Shown: positions 42,053 to 50,153, counted from the first letter of the stretch. The stretch is 59,136 nt of DNA from an uncultured Bacilli bacterium (GCA_934167875.1 CAKPMC010000009.1:1-59136); one strand, 5' to 3'. Numbers and translations: made by a program. The notes: generated by a model not told the origin, from the sequence alone.

Positions 42053-42822
42053 ATGAGAGATGAAAGAATGAAAAGAAGTTTTAAAAATATTTTAATGATT
42101 TTAGCTATTATTATTTTAGTGATATTTACTTATTTAACAATAAATTATACCAAGAATAATATTAAAAGTAATAACATAAACAATAATCAACAAACTAATA
42201 ATATGCAAACGCCACCAGCTAAACTTGATGATGTTAGCAGTAATAATGACTTATCTAAACCAACAATGCCAAATGATTTTAAACTAACTGACATGAATAA
42301 TTCTAAAGAAGGAATTAAATTAACCACAATATATTATGTTGTTTTTGGAATTGAAGCATTATTAATAACCACTATTTTTTATTAGATACTACTAGTGATA
42401 GTAATAACAACCAACAATTTAATAATAATCAAAATTCGCAAGTAGAAGCTACTGCAAGTATAGTTGTTAGTGATGAAAAGACACTAACTGATAGTTATGA
42501 AGCTAATAATACCGATGAAAGTGTTATATTAGTAGAAAACGGTGGTAATTTAACATTTAATGCTAATAAACAGAACTTAAATGGTAATATTGAAGTAGAT
42601 AATATTTCAACCTTAGTATTGAATTTAGAAAATTCTAGTTATAGCGGTACTATAAATGGTGATAATAATGCTAAGAATATCGCTATTACTTTAGATAGTA
42701 ATTCTACTATAACATTAACAGGAAATTCTTATGTTACATCTCTAAAGGTTGATGATACTTCTTATAGTAATATTAATTTTAACGGATACAAGTTATATGT
42801 TAATGGTAAATCTATAAATTAA
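42053..42822 (+). pseudogene. Frameshifted surface protein with a C-terminal repeat domain
   Basis: Two frames join at a run of six T (42375-42380). The first frame has a start at 42053 or 42068, an N-terminal helix (NILMILAIIILVIFTYLTI), an Asn/Gln-rich linker and a second helix near its end, then hits TAG at 42383. The second frame continues from that point to 42822 with a domain of strand repeats (NGGNLTFNANKQNLNGNI, TITLTGNSYVTSLKVD, INFNGYKLYVNGK), a beta-helix-like pattern known in secreted carbohydrate-active or surface proteins of gut bacteria. One extra T in the run would make a single reading frame of about 250 aa. Could be a true pseudogene, a phase-variable gene or a sequencing error. 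Confidence 0.75.
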
Positions 42823-42847
42823 AACTACGTTAGTGTAGTTTTTTTCT
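42823..42847 (+). terminator. Rho-independent terminator
   Basis: 6-bp stem AACTAC/GTAGTT with a 6-nt loop followed by T residues, directly after the frameshifted gene. Confidence 0.75.
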
Positions 42848-42883
42848 TTATAATGCTGTATAATTAGAAAGGAAGGTGAGAAA

Positions 42884-43549
42884 ATGAAAAAAGTTAGTAA
42901 TGTACTATGGGGTTTTGCTTTTATTGTTGTTGGTTTAATATTAGGACTTAATGCTTTAGAACTTACAAATATAAATATATTTTTTGATGGATGGTGGACT
43001 TTATTTATTATTGTTCCATGTTTTATTGGTTTATTTGATGATAAAGAAAAGACAGGTAATATTATTGGTTTAGTAATCGGTGTTTTATTACTATTATGTT
43101 GCCAAGATTTATTTGCTTTTGATTTAGTTTGGAAATTAATACTACCATTTATTTTTGTAATGATAGGTTTATCATTTATTTTTAAAGGTTCTTTATCTAA
43201 AGAAATAAAAAAGATAAAGAAAAGTGATAGTAAAACGTACTATGCTACTTTTAGTGGTCAAAGATTAGATTTTACTAATGAAAAGTTTGAAGGTTGCGAA
43301 CTTAATGCTGTATTTGGTGGAATTACATGTGATTTAAGAAATGCTAAATTGGATAGTGATGTTGTTATTACTGCAAGTTCTATTTTTGGTGGAATAGATA
43401 TTTATGTTCCTAGTGATGTTCAAGTTAAAGTATCATCTACTTCTATTTTTGGTGGCGTAGATAATAAATATAAAAAAGATGATAGTGAAAAAAAGAAAAC
43501 TGTTTATATAGAAGCCACTTGCATTTTTGGTGGAGTTGAAGTTAAATGA
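42884..43549 (+). CDS. LiaF-like membrane protein
   Basis: 221 aa. Four N-terminal helices (residues 1-105) with the opening WGFAFIVVGLILGLNAL, then a C-terminal domain with repeated FGG motifs (ELNAVFGGITCDLRNA, SIFGGIDIYVPSD, ATCIFGGVEVK). This is the LiaF/DUF2154 cell-wall-active-antibiotic response architecture. LiaF inhibits the LiaS kinase in Bacillus; no LiaS/LiaR pair is present here and the adjacent regulator is an XRE protein. A strong GGAAGGTGAG site precedes the ATG. The stop TGA overlaps the next ATG (ATGA). Confidence 0.85.
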   Translation: MKKVSNVLWGFAFIVVGLILGLNALELTNINIFFDGWWTLFIIVPCFIGLFDDKEKTGNIIGLVIGVLLLLCCQDLFAFDLVWKLILPFIFVMIGLSFIFKGSLSKEIKKIKKSDSKTYYATFSGQRLDFTNEKFEGCELNAVFGGITCDLRNAKLDSDVVITASSIFGGIDIYVPSDVQVKVSSTSIFGGVDNKYKKDDSEKKKTVYIEATCIFGGVEVK

Positions 43550-44355
43550 TAAACTTTCAAAAGATAATCAAATATTTTGCTATAGCATTTGCTATGTTTT
43601 TAATAGTTAGCATTATTTCAGGTATTATATATGGTTTATCAAATGTTAGCTATTTTATAGGTAATAAGTCTGACGTAATGGAAAATATGAAAATAACTAC
43701 TCTAGAATCTAATGTAGCTTCTTTGAGGCTTGATGTTAATAGTTCTTCCTTAATTATAAAAAGTAATAATGATAATAATTTGAAAATAGAAACTAATAAT
43801 AAAAATATTGAAATAAAAGAAGTCAATAATACATTGATTTTAAGAGATAAGAAAAAGATGTTTTTTAACAAAAATGAAGCTAAGATTATTGTTTATCTTC
43901 CTGAGATTATTTATGATAGTGTTGCGATTGAATTGGGTGCAGGTAAATTAGATATAGAAAATTTAACTGCTAAAGATATTTCTATTGAACTTGGTGCTGG
44001 TAAAACTACTATTAATCAAATTATGGCTCTTAACAGTTTAACTATAAATAGTGGAGCAGGTAAATTGGATATTTTGAATGGTAGTATTAATAACTTAGAT
44101 TTAGATATGGGTACTGGTAGTGTTTATATAAATAGTGCTATTACTGGTAATAGTAGAGTCGATTGTGGTATAGGTAGTATTAATATGAATTTATTAGGGG
44201 ATAACAGTAACTATGAATTGAAAATAAATAAAGGCATTGGTACTATTACTGTTGATAATAATAAAATTAGTGATAATACTGTTATTGGTAGTGGAAATAG
44301 TAAGATAGATATTGATGGGGGAATAGGTGAAATAAATATTAAATACTCTGAGTAG
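43546..44355 (+). CDS. DUF4097-type membrane-anchored protein (LiaG-like)
   Basis: 269 aa. One N-terminal membrane helix (about residues 10-33) followed by a beta-solenoid of repeated strands with LGAGKLDIENL, ELGAGKTTINQI, NSGAGKLDIL, GTGSVYINSA and GIGSINMNL. This G-x-G-x-hydrophobic repeat is the DUF4097 putative adhesin fold, common beside LiaF-like genes. Exposed to the outside. It overlaps the LiaF-like gene by 4 bases and is followed 11 bases later by the XRE regulator. Confidence 0.85.
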   Translation: MINFQKIIKYFAIAFAMFLIVSIISGIIYGLSNVSYFIGNKSDVMENMKITTLESNVASLRLDVNSSSLIIKSNNDNNLKIETNNKNIEIKEVNNTLILRDKKKMFFNKNEAKIIVYLPEIIYDSVAIELGAGKLDIENLTAKDISIELGAGKTTINQIMALNSLTINSGAGKLDILNGSINNLDLDMGTGSVYINSAITGNSRVDCGIGSINMNLLGDNSNYELKINKGIGTITVDNNKISDNTVIGSGNSKIDIDGGIGEINIKYSE

Positions 44356-44366
44356 GAAGTGAAACT

Positions 44367-45059
44367 ATGAATCAAGAAAAAATTAGTAAACTTATTAAGG
44401 AACTAAGAACTAGAAACAATTTAACACAGGTTCAGTTTGCTGATAAGTATAATGTTACTTATCAAGCTGTTTCTAAATGGGAAAATGGTAAGAATTTACC
44501 AGATATTTCACTTTTGACTCAAATATGTAGAGATTTTAATATCGATATAAATGACTTTTTAGAAGGAAATGAGTCTAATAAGAAAAGAAAAAATATAGTT
44601 ATAATTAGTGGTTTGATTCTTTTAATAGTTATTGTTTTATCCTTTTTTATCTTTTTTAGAAAAGAAAATAATTTTGAATTTAAAACCATTTCTTCTAATT
44701 GTCCATCATTTACTATTTCAGGAAGTCTTGCTTATAATAAAAATAAAAGTTATTTATATATATCTAATATTGAATATTGTGGTGGTGATGATGATAATTA
44801 TTATAAAGAAATTGAATGTACTTTATTAGAAATGAAAAATGGTACTCAGGTTATTAGTAAAAGTACATATAATAATAATAAAACTATTAAGTTGGAAGAA
44901 TTTCTACATAATATTGAATTTCGTTTAGATGATTTTTCTAGCCAGTGCAGGAATTATTCTTCTAATAGTTTATTTTTGGAAATAAAAGCAACCACAGAAG
45001 ATGATATAACCACTACTTATAGAGTACCACTTTCACTTAGTGATCACTGCTTAAAATAA
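44367..45059 (+). CDS. XRE-family regulator tethered to the membrane
   Basis: 230 aa. N-terminal helix-turn-helix (1-65) with LTQVQFADKYNVTYQAVSKWENGKN, the standard XRE recognition region. Then a membrane helix (about 75-95) and an extracytoplasmic domain of about 130 residues with five cysteines. This arrangement can sense envelope state and act at a promoter in cis. It is the third gene of the LiaF-like cassette, so it may regulate its own operon. No kinase is needed in this model, which is inference. Confidence 0.85.
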   Translation: MNQEKISKLIKELRTRNNLTQVQFADKYNVTYQAVSKWENGKNLPDISLLTQICRDFNIDINDFLEGNESNKKRKNIVIISGLILLIVIVLSFFIFFRKENNFEFKTISSNCPSFTISGSLAYNKNKSYLYISNIEYCGGDDDNYYKEIECTLLEMKNGTQVISKSTYNNNKTIKLEEFLHNIEFRLDDFSSQCRNYSSNSLFLEIKATTEDDITTTYRVPLSLSDHCLK

Positions 45060-45064
45060 AAAGA

Positions 45065-45093
45065 TTGTATTTTAATTAATTATGTAGTATAAT
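45065..45093 (+). promoter_or_regulatory. Sigma-A-type promoter of the 286-aa gene
   Basis: -35 TTGTAT (45065-45070), 17-nt spacer, -10 TATAAT (45088-45093), then AGGGGG before the start codon. Confidence 0.75.
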
Positions 45094-45116
45094 AAGGCCT
45101 AATTTAGGGGGTTATT

Positions 45117-45977
45117 ATGGATTTATTACAAATTATTTTATATTTAGGATTTGCTATTATATTATTTTTTATATTAAATTATTTTCAAAAGTTTGAAGAT
45201 AAAACACCTAGTATTATGATAATAATTCCAGTTATTTATATTATTTTAATATCTGGAATATCATTTGTAGATACTAGTTGTATTTATTTAGTAATACTTA
45301 TGGAAATGTTTATTAGAATTTACTATACTAAGATAATACTTAATCAAGAAGAGTTAATGAATACTAATTATTATATTCAAAATTATGGATTAGCTATAAT
45401 ACTTGCTTTTATAGTTACTAGATGTTTTATTATAAAGGTAGATAGCATCTTTCCAACTGCTAGTGAATGGCGAATGGGTATATGGTTCTTAATAATATTA
45501 TTCTTATATAAAACATTAAATGGGGTAGTAACATTTAAATTAGAAAAACAGGAACAACTTAATTTTAAAATGAAAGAAGAAATGATAATAGTTCGTTATG
45601 CTAAATTAAAAAATAGTTACTCACATCTAATTAAAAGTAAAAATAAAGATTTTAATAGTCTTATATATGCAATAATGATATTTAAAGATTATCATCGTTC
45701 TAATTTTTTACGTAGTGTTGATAAAATAAGATTTCGTTTTACTGGAAAAACTATGAAAATGGGTATTATGCAAGTAGAAACTAATAAAGAAATAAGTGAT
45801 GAAGATAGTATTAAAATAGTAATAAAGGATTTAAATAAAATAGAAAAAGAATTAAGTACAAATAAAAAGATCAAGAAACAGGATTTATATCAAGAATTAT
45901 TAAGAGAATATGGTTTTAATAATATTGATGATGTACTTAATATCTATAAAACTATTAAAGATTTTGATAATAAGTAG
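45117..45977 (+). CDS. Membrane protein with cytoplasmic C-terminal domain, family unknown
   Basis: 286 aa. Four to five hydrophobic helices in residues 1-145, then a hydrophilic, Lys-rich cytoplasmic domain of about 140 residues (QEQLNFKMKEEMIIVRYAKLK ... with helices and short coiled segments). AGGGGG site and a good promoter precede it, and a strong terminator follows, so it is a single gene. It has the topology of a sensor or a transport-associated regulator, but no histidine kinase, GGDEF or HTH motif is visible. Function unknown. Confidence 0.75.
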   Translation: MDLLQIILYLGFAIILFFILNYFQKFEDKTPSIMIIIPVIYIILISGISFVDTSCIYLVILMEMFIRIYYTKIILNQEELMNTNYYIQNYGLAIILAFIVTRCFIIKVDSIFPTASEWRMGIWFLIILFLYKTLNGVVTFKLEKQEQLNFKMKEEMIIVRYAKLKNSYSHLIKSKNKDFNSLIYAIMIFKDYHRSNFLRSVDKIRFRFTGKTMKMGIMQVETNKEISDEDSIKIVIKDLNKIEKELSTNKKIKKQDLYQELLREYGFNNIDDVLNIYKTIKDFDNK

Positions 45978-46004
45978 TTATATACAAAATAACTACTTTT
46001 TTTC
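45972..46004 (+). terminator. Rho-independent terminator
   Basis: 10-bp stem AAGTAGTTAT/ATAACTACTT followed by seven T, beginning inside the end of the 286-aa gene. Confidence 0.85.
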
Positions 46005-46048
46005 TTTTTAAATTCTGCTATAATAATATTAGAATAGGTTGGTGTGTT

Positions 46049-46648
46049 ATGAAGAAAATAAGTTTTATATGTTTATTATTAATAATGATTATGTTCCCGA
46101 TTAAAGCTTTTGCTACTAATGAAGTAAACATTTACTTTTTTAATAGTGATAGTTGTGGTATATGTAAACAAGAAGAAACGTATTTACAGGCATTAAAAGA
46201 AAGATATCCTAATATTAGAGTTTATTCATATGAAGTTAGTAGCAATTATAATAATAATTTAATGTTAGAAGCTAAAAAAATGTATAATATAACCAAAGAT
46301 GGGGTTCCATTTACAGTAATAGGTGATAGTGCTTACTTAGGTTTTTCTCAAAATCAAAAAGCAATATTTCAAAAACGTGTATATGAATATTCTATTAATA
46401 AATATAAAAATGAGTTGGGAACAAAACTTGGTATAAGTTATAGAAATGATTTAGATATTAAAGTAGAAGAATATAAAGATAATAGTAGTTATACAATAGA
46501 AGAAACTTCGGGTAAGACTCATACTACTACTACATCAAAATCAAAATATGATAAATATAAAGTTAGTTTTTATTTAATATTAGTAGGCACAATATTAGCT
46601 TTGATTGCTTTTATTCTTAATCATTTAGAGAAGAGAGGTAGAATATGA
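46049..46648 (+). CDS. Exported membrane-anchored thioredoxin-fold protein
   Basis: 199 aa. Signal peptide (residues 1-23, ending AFAT), then a thioredoxin-like domain with active-site CGIC at about residue 37 (NSDSCGICKQEE) and a later cis-Pro region GVPFTVIGDSAYLG. A Ser/Thr-rich linker and a C-terminal membrane helix (about 172-190) hold it to the membrane with the domain outside. The two cysteines make it a probable thiol-disulfide oxidoreductase or reductase for surface proteins. It overlaps the Tim44-like gene by 4 bases (ATGA), so the two are coupled. Confidence 0.85.
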   Translation: MKKISFICLLLIMIMFPIKAFATNEVNIYFFNSDSCGICKQEETYLQALKERYPNIRVYSYEVSSNYNNNLMLEAKKMYNITKDGVPFTVIGDSAYLGFSQNQKAIFQKRVYEYSINKYKNELGTKLGISYRNDLDIKVEEYKDNSSYTIEETSGKTHTTTTSKSKYDKYKVSFYLILVGTILALIAFILNHLEKRGRI

Positions 46649-47331
46649 ATATTTATATAATCTGTATAGTTATATTTAGTTTAATTTTAATTGGTTCTAT
46701 TCTATTATTACTATATTTTATTAAAGATGAAAAAAATATTAAAGAAGTAACTAATGATACACTTATAAAAATGGGTAAAGTATATACAAAAAATGAATTT
46801 GAGGATAAGATGTTTGAACAATATTCTAATATTTTATTAAATGTGGAATACGAAAATTATGCTTATTTGAAAGATGCATGTAGTGATGATGTTTATAATC
46901 AGATATTAATGCAAGTAAAACAAAATAGGGAAAGACAAGAACATGATATTATTAGGGATATAAAAAAGGAATTTTGTCGTCTAGTTAGTCTTGAATATGT
47001 CGATAATTTAGAAGTTGCTAAGTTTTGGGTTAATTATTCTAGTATTGAATACATTACTGCTAATAGAAAACAAGTATTAGAAGATGGTAGTGAAAGTTTA
47101 GTGGAAACTGTAATAAGCGGTTCTAAAGATAGTTCAATTAACCATGAGTATATTTTAACTTTTGTTAGAGAAAAGTCACAGAATGAAGATATAGTTTGTC
47201 CTAATTGTGGTTATCAAGCTCATATGCTTACTTTATCTAAATGTATTAGATGTGATTTAGAAATAGTACCTAAAAAAAGTCATTGGGTATTTATTGGTAA
47301 AGTAAGTACCAATTTAAGTAAAAACAAATAA
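46645..47331 (+). CDS. Tim44-like membrane protein with C-terminal zinc ribbon
   Basis: 228 aa. One N-terminal helix (about 3-26), a Tim44-like domain (about 45-180: KMFEQYSNILLNVEYENY, LKDACSDDVYNQILMQVK, VSLEYVDNLEVAKFWVNYSS) and a C-terminal ribbon with CPNCG and CIRC pairs. Proteins of this kind are common in gut Bacillota; function unknown. If the N-terminus is outside, the ribbon and Tim44-like domain are in the cytoplasm. Cotranscribed with the thioredoxin-fold gene. Confidence 0.82.
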   Translation: MNIYIICIVIFSLILIGSILLLLYFIKDEKNIKEVTNDTLIKMGKVYTKNEFEDKMFEQYSNILLNVEYENYAYLKDACSDDVYNQILMQVKQNRERQEHDIIRDIKKEFCRLVSLEYVDNLEVAKFWVNYSSIEYITANRKQVLEDGSESLVETVISGSKDSSINHEYILTFVREKSQNEDIVCPNCGYQAHMLTLSKCIRCDLEIVPKKSHWVFIGKVSTNLSKNK

Positions 47332-47355
47332 AGAAGCGAATCTTTCGCTTCTTTT
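47330..47355. terminator. Bidirectional terminator
   Basis: Perfect 11-bp stem AAAGAAGCGAA/TTCGCTTCTTT with a 3-nt loop, between the Tim44-like gene and a convergent ZnuA-like gene. Among the strongest hairpins in the window. Confidence 0.9.
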
Positions 47356-48223
47356 AATATAATTCATTTCTTAGTAATTCAATATTATTATTCATAATAG
47401 TGAAATAATCATCTTTTTCATCTCTTTCACTATCTGTAATACTATCTAGTCTTTTGTATGTATATGTTTCAATTTTTGTTTGTTTTATTACTTGATTTAC
47501 TGCATCAGAATTAGCGGTATTTTCTAATATAAATAAATGTTTAACTTCTCCTGAATTTATTTTACTTACTACATCATCAATTGTTTTTTCAGTAACAGGA
47601 TTAGTTTTATCATCGAGTGAAATAACATTGAAACCATATTTTTCTAAGCATTTAAGAACGTCACTATTTACTACAATTGTTTTTCTAGTAGCATTTTCAG
47701 CTGTTAATTTAAATTCAGCATCAAGTTCTGACAAAGAAACTTTTATTTCATTATATTTATTATCAATTTCTTTTTCTAAATAGCTATTAGTCATATATTC
47801 TTGTAAACCATTTTTAATATTTTGTGTCATCATTAATAGGTTAGAAGGATTTAACCATAATTCTTCTTCACCATAAGTAAGTTCCATTCCATAAGTAGCA
47901 TCAATAATTAATATTTTAGGATTTTTTTCTAGAAATTTTAAAGCTATATCTTTATCATCAGTTATACGATTATAAATAAATAATTTCTTTTTACTATAAT
48001 CATTTAGTTGTTTTTCACTAAGATTATATGAGGTGGTATCAATACCATCAGGATAAACAGAATTAATGATAGAATGATCACCATATAAATAGTTAGTTAC
48101 AAATTCTAATGGATATACAGTAGTTACAATTTCAATTCCTTCTAGATTATCTCTTTTAAAACAACCGGTAGTTAAAATAGTAATAAATATAAGAAATAAT
48201 CCAAGTATTTTTCTTTTTTTCAT
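47354..48223 (-). CDS. ZnuA-like metal-binding-type lipoprotein lacking the usual ligands
   Basis: 289 aa. Lipobox LTTGC, then the fold of metal ABC substrate-binding proteins (ZnuA/PsaA family, SBP_bac_9): EIVTTVYPLEFVTNYLYG, NPSNLLMMTQNIKNGL, DNKYNEIKVSLSELDAEF, NPVTEKTIDDVV. The usual metal-binding histidines are missing: the first His region reads PDGIDTTSYNLS, the second EELWLNPSN, and the third NSDVLKCLEKYG. No metal ABC permease or ATPase is nearby. Its start overlaps the YidD stop by 4 bases, so it is the second gene of that operon. May have lost metal transport or bind another ligand. Confidence 0.82.
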   Translation of the reverse strand: MKKRKILGLFLIFITILTTGCFKRDNLEGIEIVTTVYPLEFVTNYLYGDHSIINSVYPDGIDTTSYNLSEKQLNDYSKKKLFIYNRITDDKDIALKFLEKNPKILIIDATYGMELTYGEEELWLNPSNLLMMTQNIKNGLQEYMTNSYLEKEIDNKYNEIKVSLSELDAEFKLTAENATRKTIVVNSDVLKCLEKYGFNVISLDDKTNPVTEKTIDDVVSKINSGEVKHLFILENTANSDAVNQVIKQTKIETYTYKRLDSITDSERDEKDDYFTIMNNNIELLRNELY

Positions 48224-48453
48224 TTTTTTCCTTCTTTCTTATTTAAGTTTGGTACAGGATCATAGCCACTTGTTCCAAAAGGATTACAGCGAAGAATTCT
48301 TTTAATTCCTAAGTAAGTTCCTTTTATGGAACCATATTTGATAATGGCTTCCATTGTATAGTTAGAACATGTTGGTTGATGACGACATAATGAATGCATT
48401 GGACTTGGTATAAGTTGATATATTTTGATAAGTCCAATTAAAAAGTATTTCAT
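48220..48453 (-). CDS. yidD: Membrane protein insertion efficiency factor YidD
   Basis: 77 aa, the usual size. All family motifs are present: YQLIPSP, CRHQPTCSNYTMEAI with its three cysteines, RILRCNPF and GYDPVP. Assists YidC-dependent membrane protein insertion. Normally encoded with rpmH/rnpA/yidC, but here alone with a ZnuA-like lipoprotein downstream, whose ATG overlaps the TGA stop. Its own start has no strong ribosome site but an apparent GTGATAAT upstream. Confidence 0.93.
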   Translation of the reverse strand: MKYFLIGLIKIYQLIPSPMHSLCRHQPTCSNYTMEAIIKYGSIKGTYLGIKRILRCNPFGTSGYDPVPNLNKKEGKK

Positions 48454-48575
48454 ATTATCACCATGAACTTATTTTACTATTTTTTTATACTTTTTACAAT
48501 ATTTATTAAAAAATAGAAAATTAATAATATACTAGATAAAATTATTAATATTGAAATTATTATCGACATATTTCG

Positions 48576-48618
48576 ACACAAAGTAACATTTTTTGTTGAT
48601 TTTTTTATGCCTTTGTGT
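48576..48618. repeat. 8-bp inverted repeat around the polysaccharide promoter
   Basis: ACACAAAG (48576-48583) and CTTTGTGT (48611-48618), the second just before the -10 box. A direct repeat TCGACA also occurs just upstream (48563-48578). Candidate operator for the polysaccharide operon. Confidence 0.5.
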
Positions 48619-48624
48619 TATTAT
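48596..48624 (+). promoter_or_regulatory. Promoter of the polysaccharide operon
   Basis: -35 TTGATT (48596-48601), 17-nt spacer, -10 TATTAT (48619-48624), about 35 bases before the start codon of the priming transferase, which has AGGGGGAG. Confidence 0.7.
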
Positions 48625-48658
48625 ATGAAGCACTAAAAAGCTTTAGGGGGAGAATTTT

Positions 48659-49330
48659 ATGAATGGAGTTAGTACTGACTTTCAATCTGATGGTGAAATG
48701 ATTGAAGTAAGAAGTGGTATTATATATCGCTTTATTAAAAGAACTTTTGATTTTATAATATCAGGTCTATCGCTTATTCTATTAAGTCCTGTTTTCTTAC
48801 TTATAGCAGTATTAATTAAGTTTGATTCTAAGGGTAAAGTATTTTATAAGCATAAAAGAATTGGAAAGAATGGGGAATACATTTATTTATATAAGTTTAG
48901 AAGTATGTATTCTGATTCTAAAGAGAGACTAGAAAAGATGTTAGAAGATCCTAAGATTAGAAAAGAATGGGAAGAAAATTATAAGTTAGATAATGATCCT
49001 AGAATTACTAAGATTGGATCTTTTTTAAGAAAAACATCTTTGGATGAATTACCACAGTTATTTAATATATTAGTTGGTGATATGTCTATAGTTGGTCCTA
49101 GACCAGTAATAGATGATGAAATTAAAAAATATGGTTCTAATAAGGACAAGCTATTAAGTGTGACTCCTGGTTTAACGGGTTGGTGGGCATGTAATGGTAG
49201 AAGTTGTACAAGCTATGAAGATAGAATGAAGTTGGAACTTTACTATGTTGATCATAGAAGTATTCTATTAGATATAAAAATAATAATCAAAACAGCAATA
49301 TCTGTTATTAAAAGAGATGGAGCTAAATAA
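48659..49330 (+). CDS. Polyprenyl-phosphate sugar-1-phosphate transferase (priming enzyme)
   Basis: 223 aa. Only the catalytic C-terminal part of WbaP/CpsE-type enzymes: opening IYRFIKRTFDFIISGLSLI with one re-entrant helix, KFRSMYSD, DNDPRITKIG, LDELPQLFN and GDMSIVGPRP, then TPGLTGWWACNGRS. The Asp-Glu of the DELPQ motif is catalytic. It starts the repeat unit by transferring a sugar phosphate to undecaprenyl phosphate at the inner face of the membrane. Which hexose is used is not readable. It is the first gene of the polysaccharide operon, followed by an attenuator-like hairpin. Confidence 0.93.
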   Translation: MNGVSTDFQSDGEMIEVRSGIIYRFIKRTFDFIISGLSLILLSPVFLLIAVLIKFDSKGKVFYKHKRIGKNGEYIYLYKFRSMYSDSKERLEKMLEDPKIRKEWEENYKLDNDPRITKIGSFLRKTSLDELPQLFNILVGDMSIVGPRPVIDDEIKKYGSNKDKLLSVTPGLTGWWACNGRSCTSYEDRMKLELYYVDHRSILLDIKIIIKTAISVIKRDGAK

Positions 49331-49373
49331 AGAATAAAAAGAATAAAAGAAAAAGGGTACCATAAATACAGTT

Positions 49374-49419
49374 AACTATATGCAAATAAAAGAAATGGTA
49401 TATTGCATATAGTTTTTTT
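49374..49419 (+). terminator. Terminator or attenuator between the priming transferase and the PHP gene
   Basis: Perfect 12-bp stem AACTATATGCAA (49374-49385) with TTGCATATAGTT (49403-49414), followed by five or more T. The ATGGTA in its loop (49395-49400) can also pair with TACCAT at 49358-49363, an alternative structure, so read-through may be regulated. Confidence 0.75.
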
Positions 49420-49439
49420 ATGGAGAGGGGTGAATAGAG

Positions 49440-50153
49440 ATGAAAAAAATTGAATTTCATGTACATACTAGATTTTCAAAAGATAGTATTTTAAGTTTAT
49501 TTTTTATATTAATGATGTGTAAATTTAGAAAGATAGATTGTTTAGTTATTACTGATCATAATGAAATAGCTGGTGCAATTAAGTATAAAGAAAAATTATT
49601 AAAATATGGAATTGATGTAATAGTTGGTGAAGAAATATTTACAAGAGATGGTGAAATAATCGGATTATTTTTAAATAAAAAAATAGAACCATATTTGTCT
49701 GCAGAAGATACAGTGAAAAAAATTAGAAAACAAAAAGGATTGGTATACATTCCACACCCATACGATGAAAAAAGATATAAAACAGTTATTACTCAAGAAG
49801 CATTAGAAAAAATATCTAAAGATATAGATTTTATAGAAATTCATAATGGTAGAAATATATCAGAAGTATTTTCAAACAAACAAAATGAAATAGCTGATAA
49901 ATATAATTTAAGAAAAATAGTAGGCAGTGATGCTCATACTTTTTATGAATTAGGTAGAAATTATTGTTTAGTAAATTCTTATGAAAAAGCAGACTTAATT
50001 TCAAACATAGAAGATGCAATTTTTAGTAAAAAAAAGTGTATAAGATTAGCACATCAAAATACGAAATTAGTCAGATTTATAAAAATAATAGGAAAAGGTG
50101 ATTTTAATGAATTATACAGAATTATCAATAGAAAATGTAAAAGAAAAAAGTAG
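49440..50153 (+). CDS. PHP-domain phosphoesterase
   Basis: 237 aa. The PHP metal-binding motifs are all visible: HVHTRFSKDS at the start, ITDHNEI, GEEI, HPYDEK, EIHNGRN and GSDAHTF, enough for a trinuclear site. PHP enzymes remove phosphate from histidinol phosphate, polynucleotides, sugar phosphates and phosphotyrosine (CpsB type). It lacks the CpsB-type length and partner kinase. Its gene overlaps the phosphoribosyltransferase-GT2 gene by 47 bases, so the two work on the same pathway. I suggest it strips the 5-phosphate from a transferred ribosyl group. GGAGAGGGGTG is upstream. Confidence 0.85.
   Translation: MKKIEFHVHTRFSKDSILSLFFILMMCKFRKIDCLVITDHNEIAGAIKYKEKLLKYGIDVIVGEEIFTRDGEIIGLFLNKKIEPYLSAEDTVKKIRKQKGLVYIPHPYDEKRYKTVITQEALEKISKDIDFIEIHNGRNISEVFSNKQNEIADKYNLRKIVGSDAHTFYELGRNYCLVNSYEKADLISNIEDAIFSKKKCIRLAHQNTKLVRFIKIIGKGDFNELYRIINRKCKRKK

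Noticed and set aside
42375..42385. Programmed -1 frameshift at the T run
   Set aside because: The codons in the zero frame are ATT TTT TAT and do not form a classic X XXY YYZ slippery site; a one-base change in the T run is simpler. Transcriptional slippage cannot be excluded.
48454..48658. Hidden small gene upstream of the polysaccharide operon
   Set aside because: No frame with start and ribosome site longer than a few codons; the region reads as promoter and regulatory sequence.
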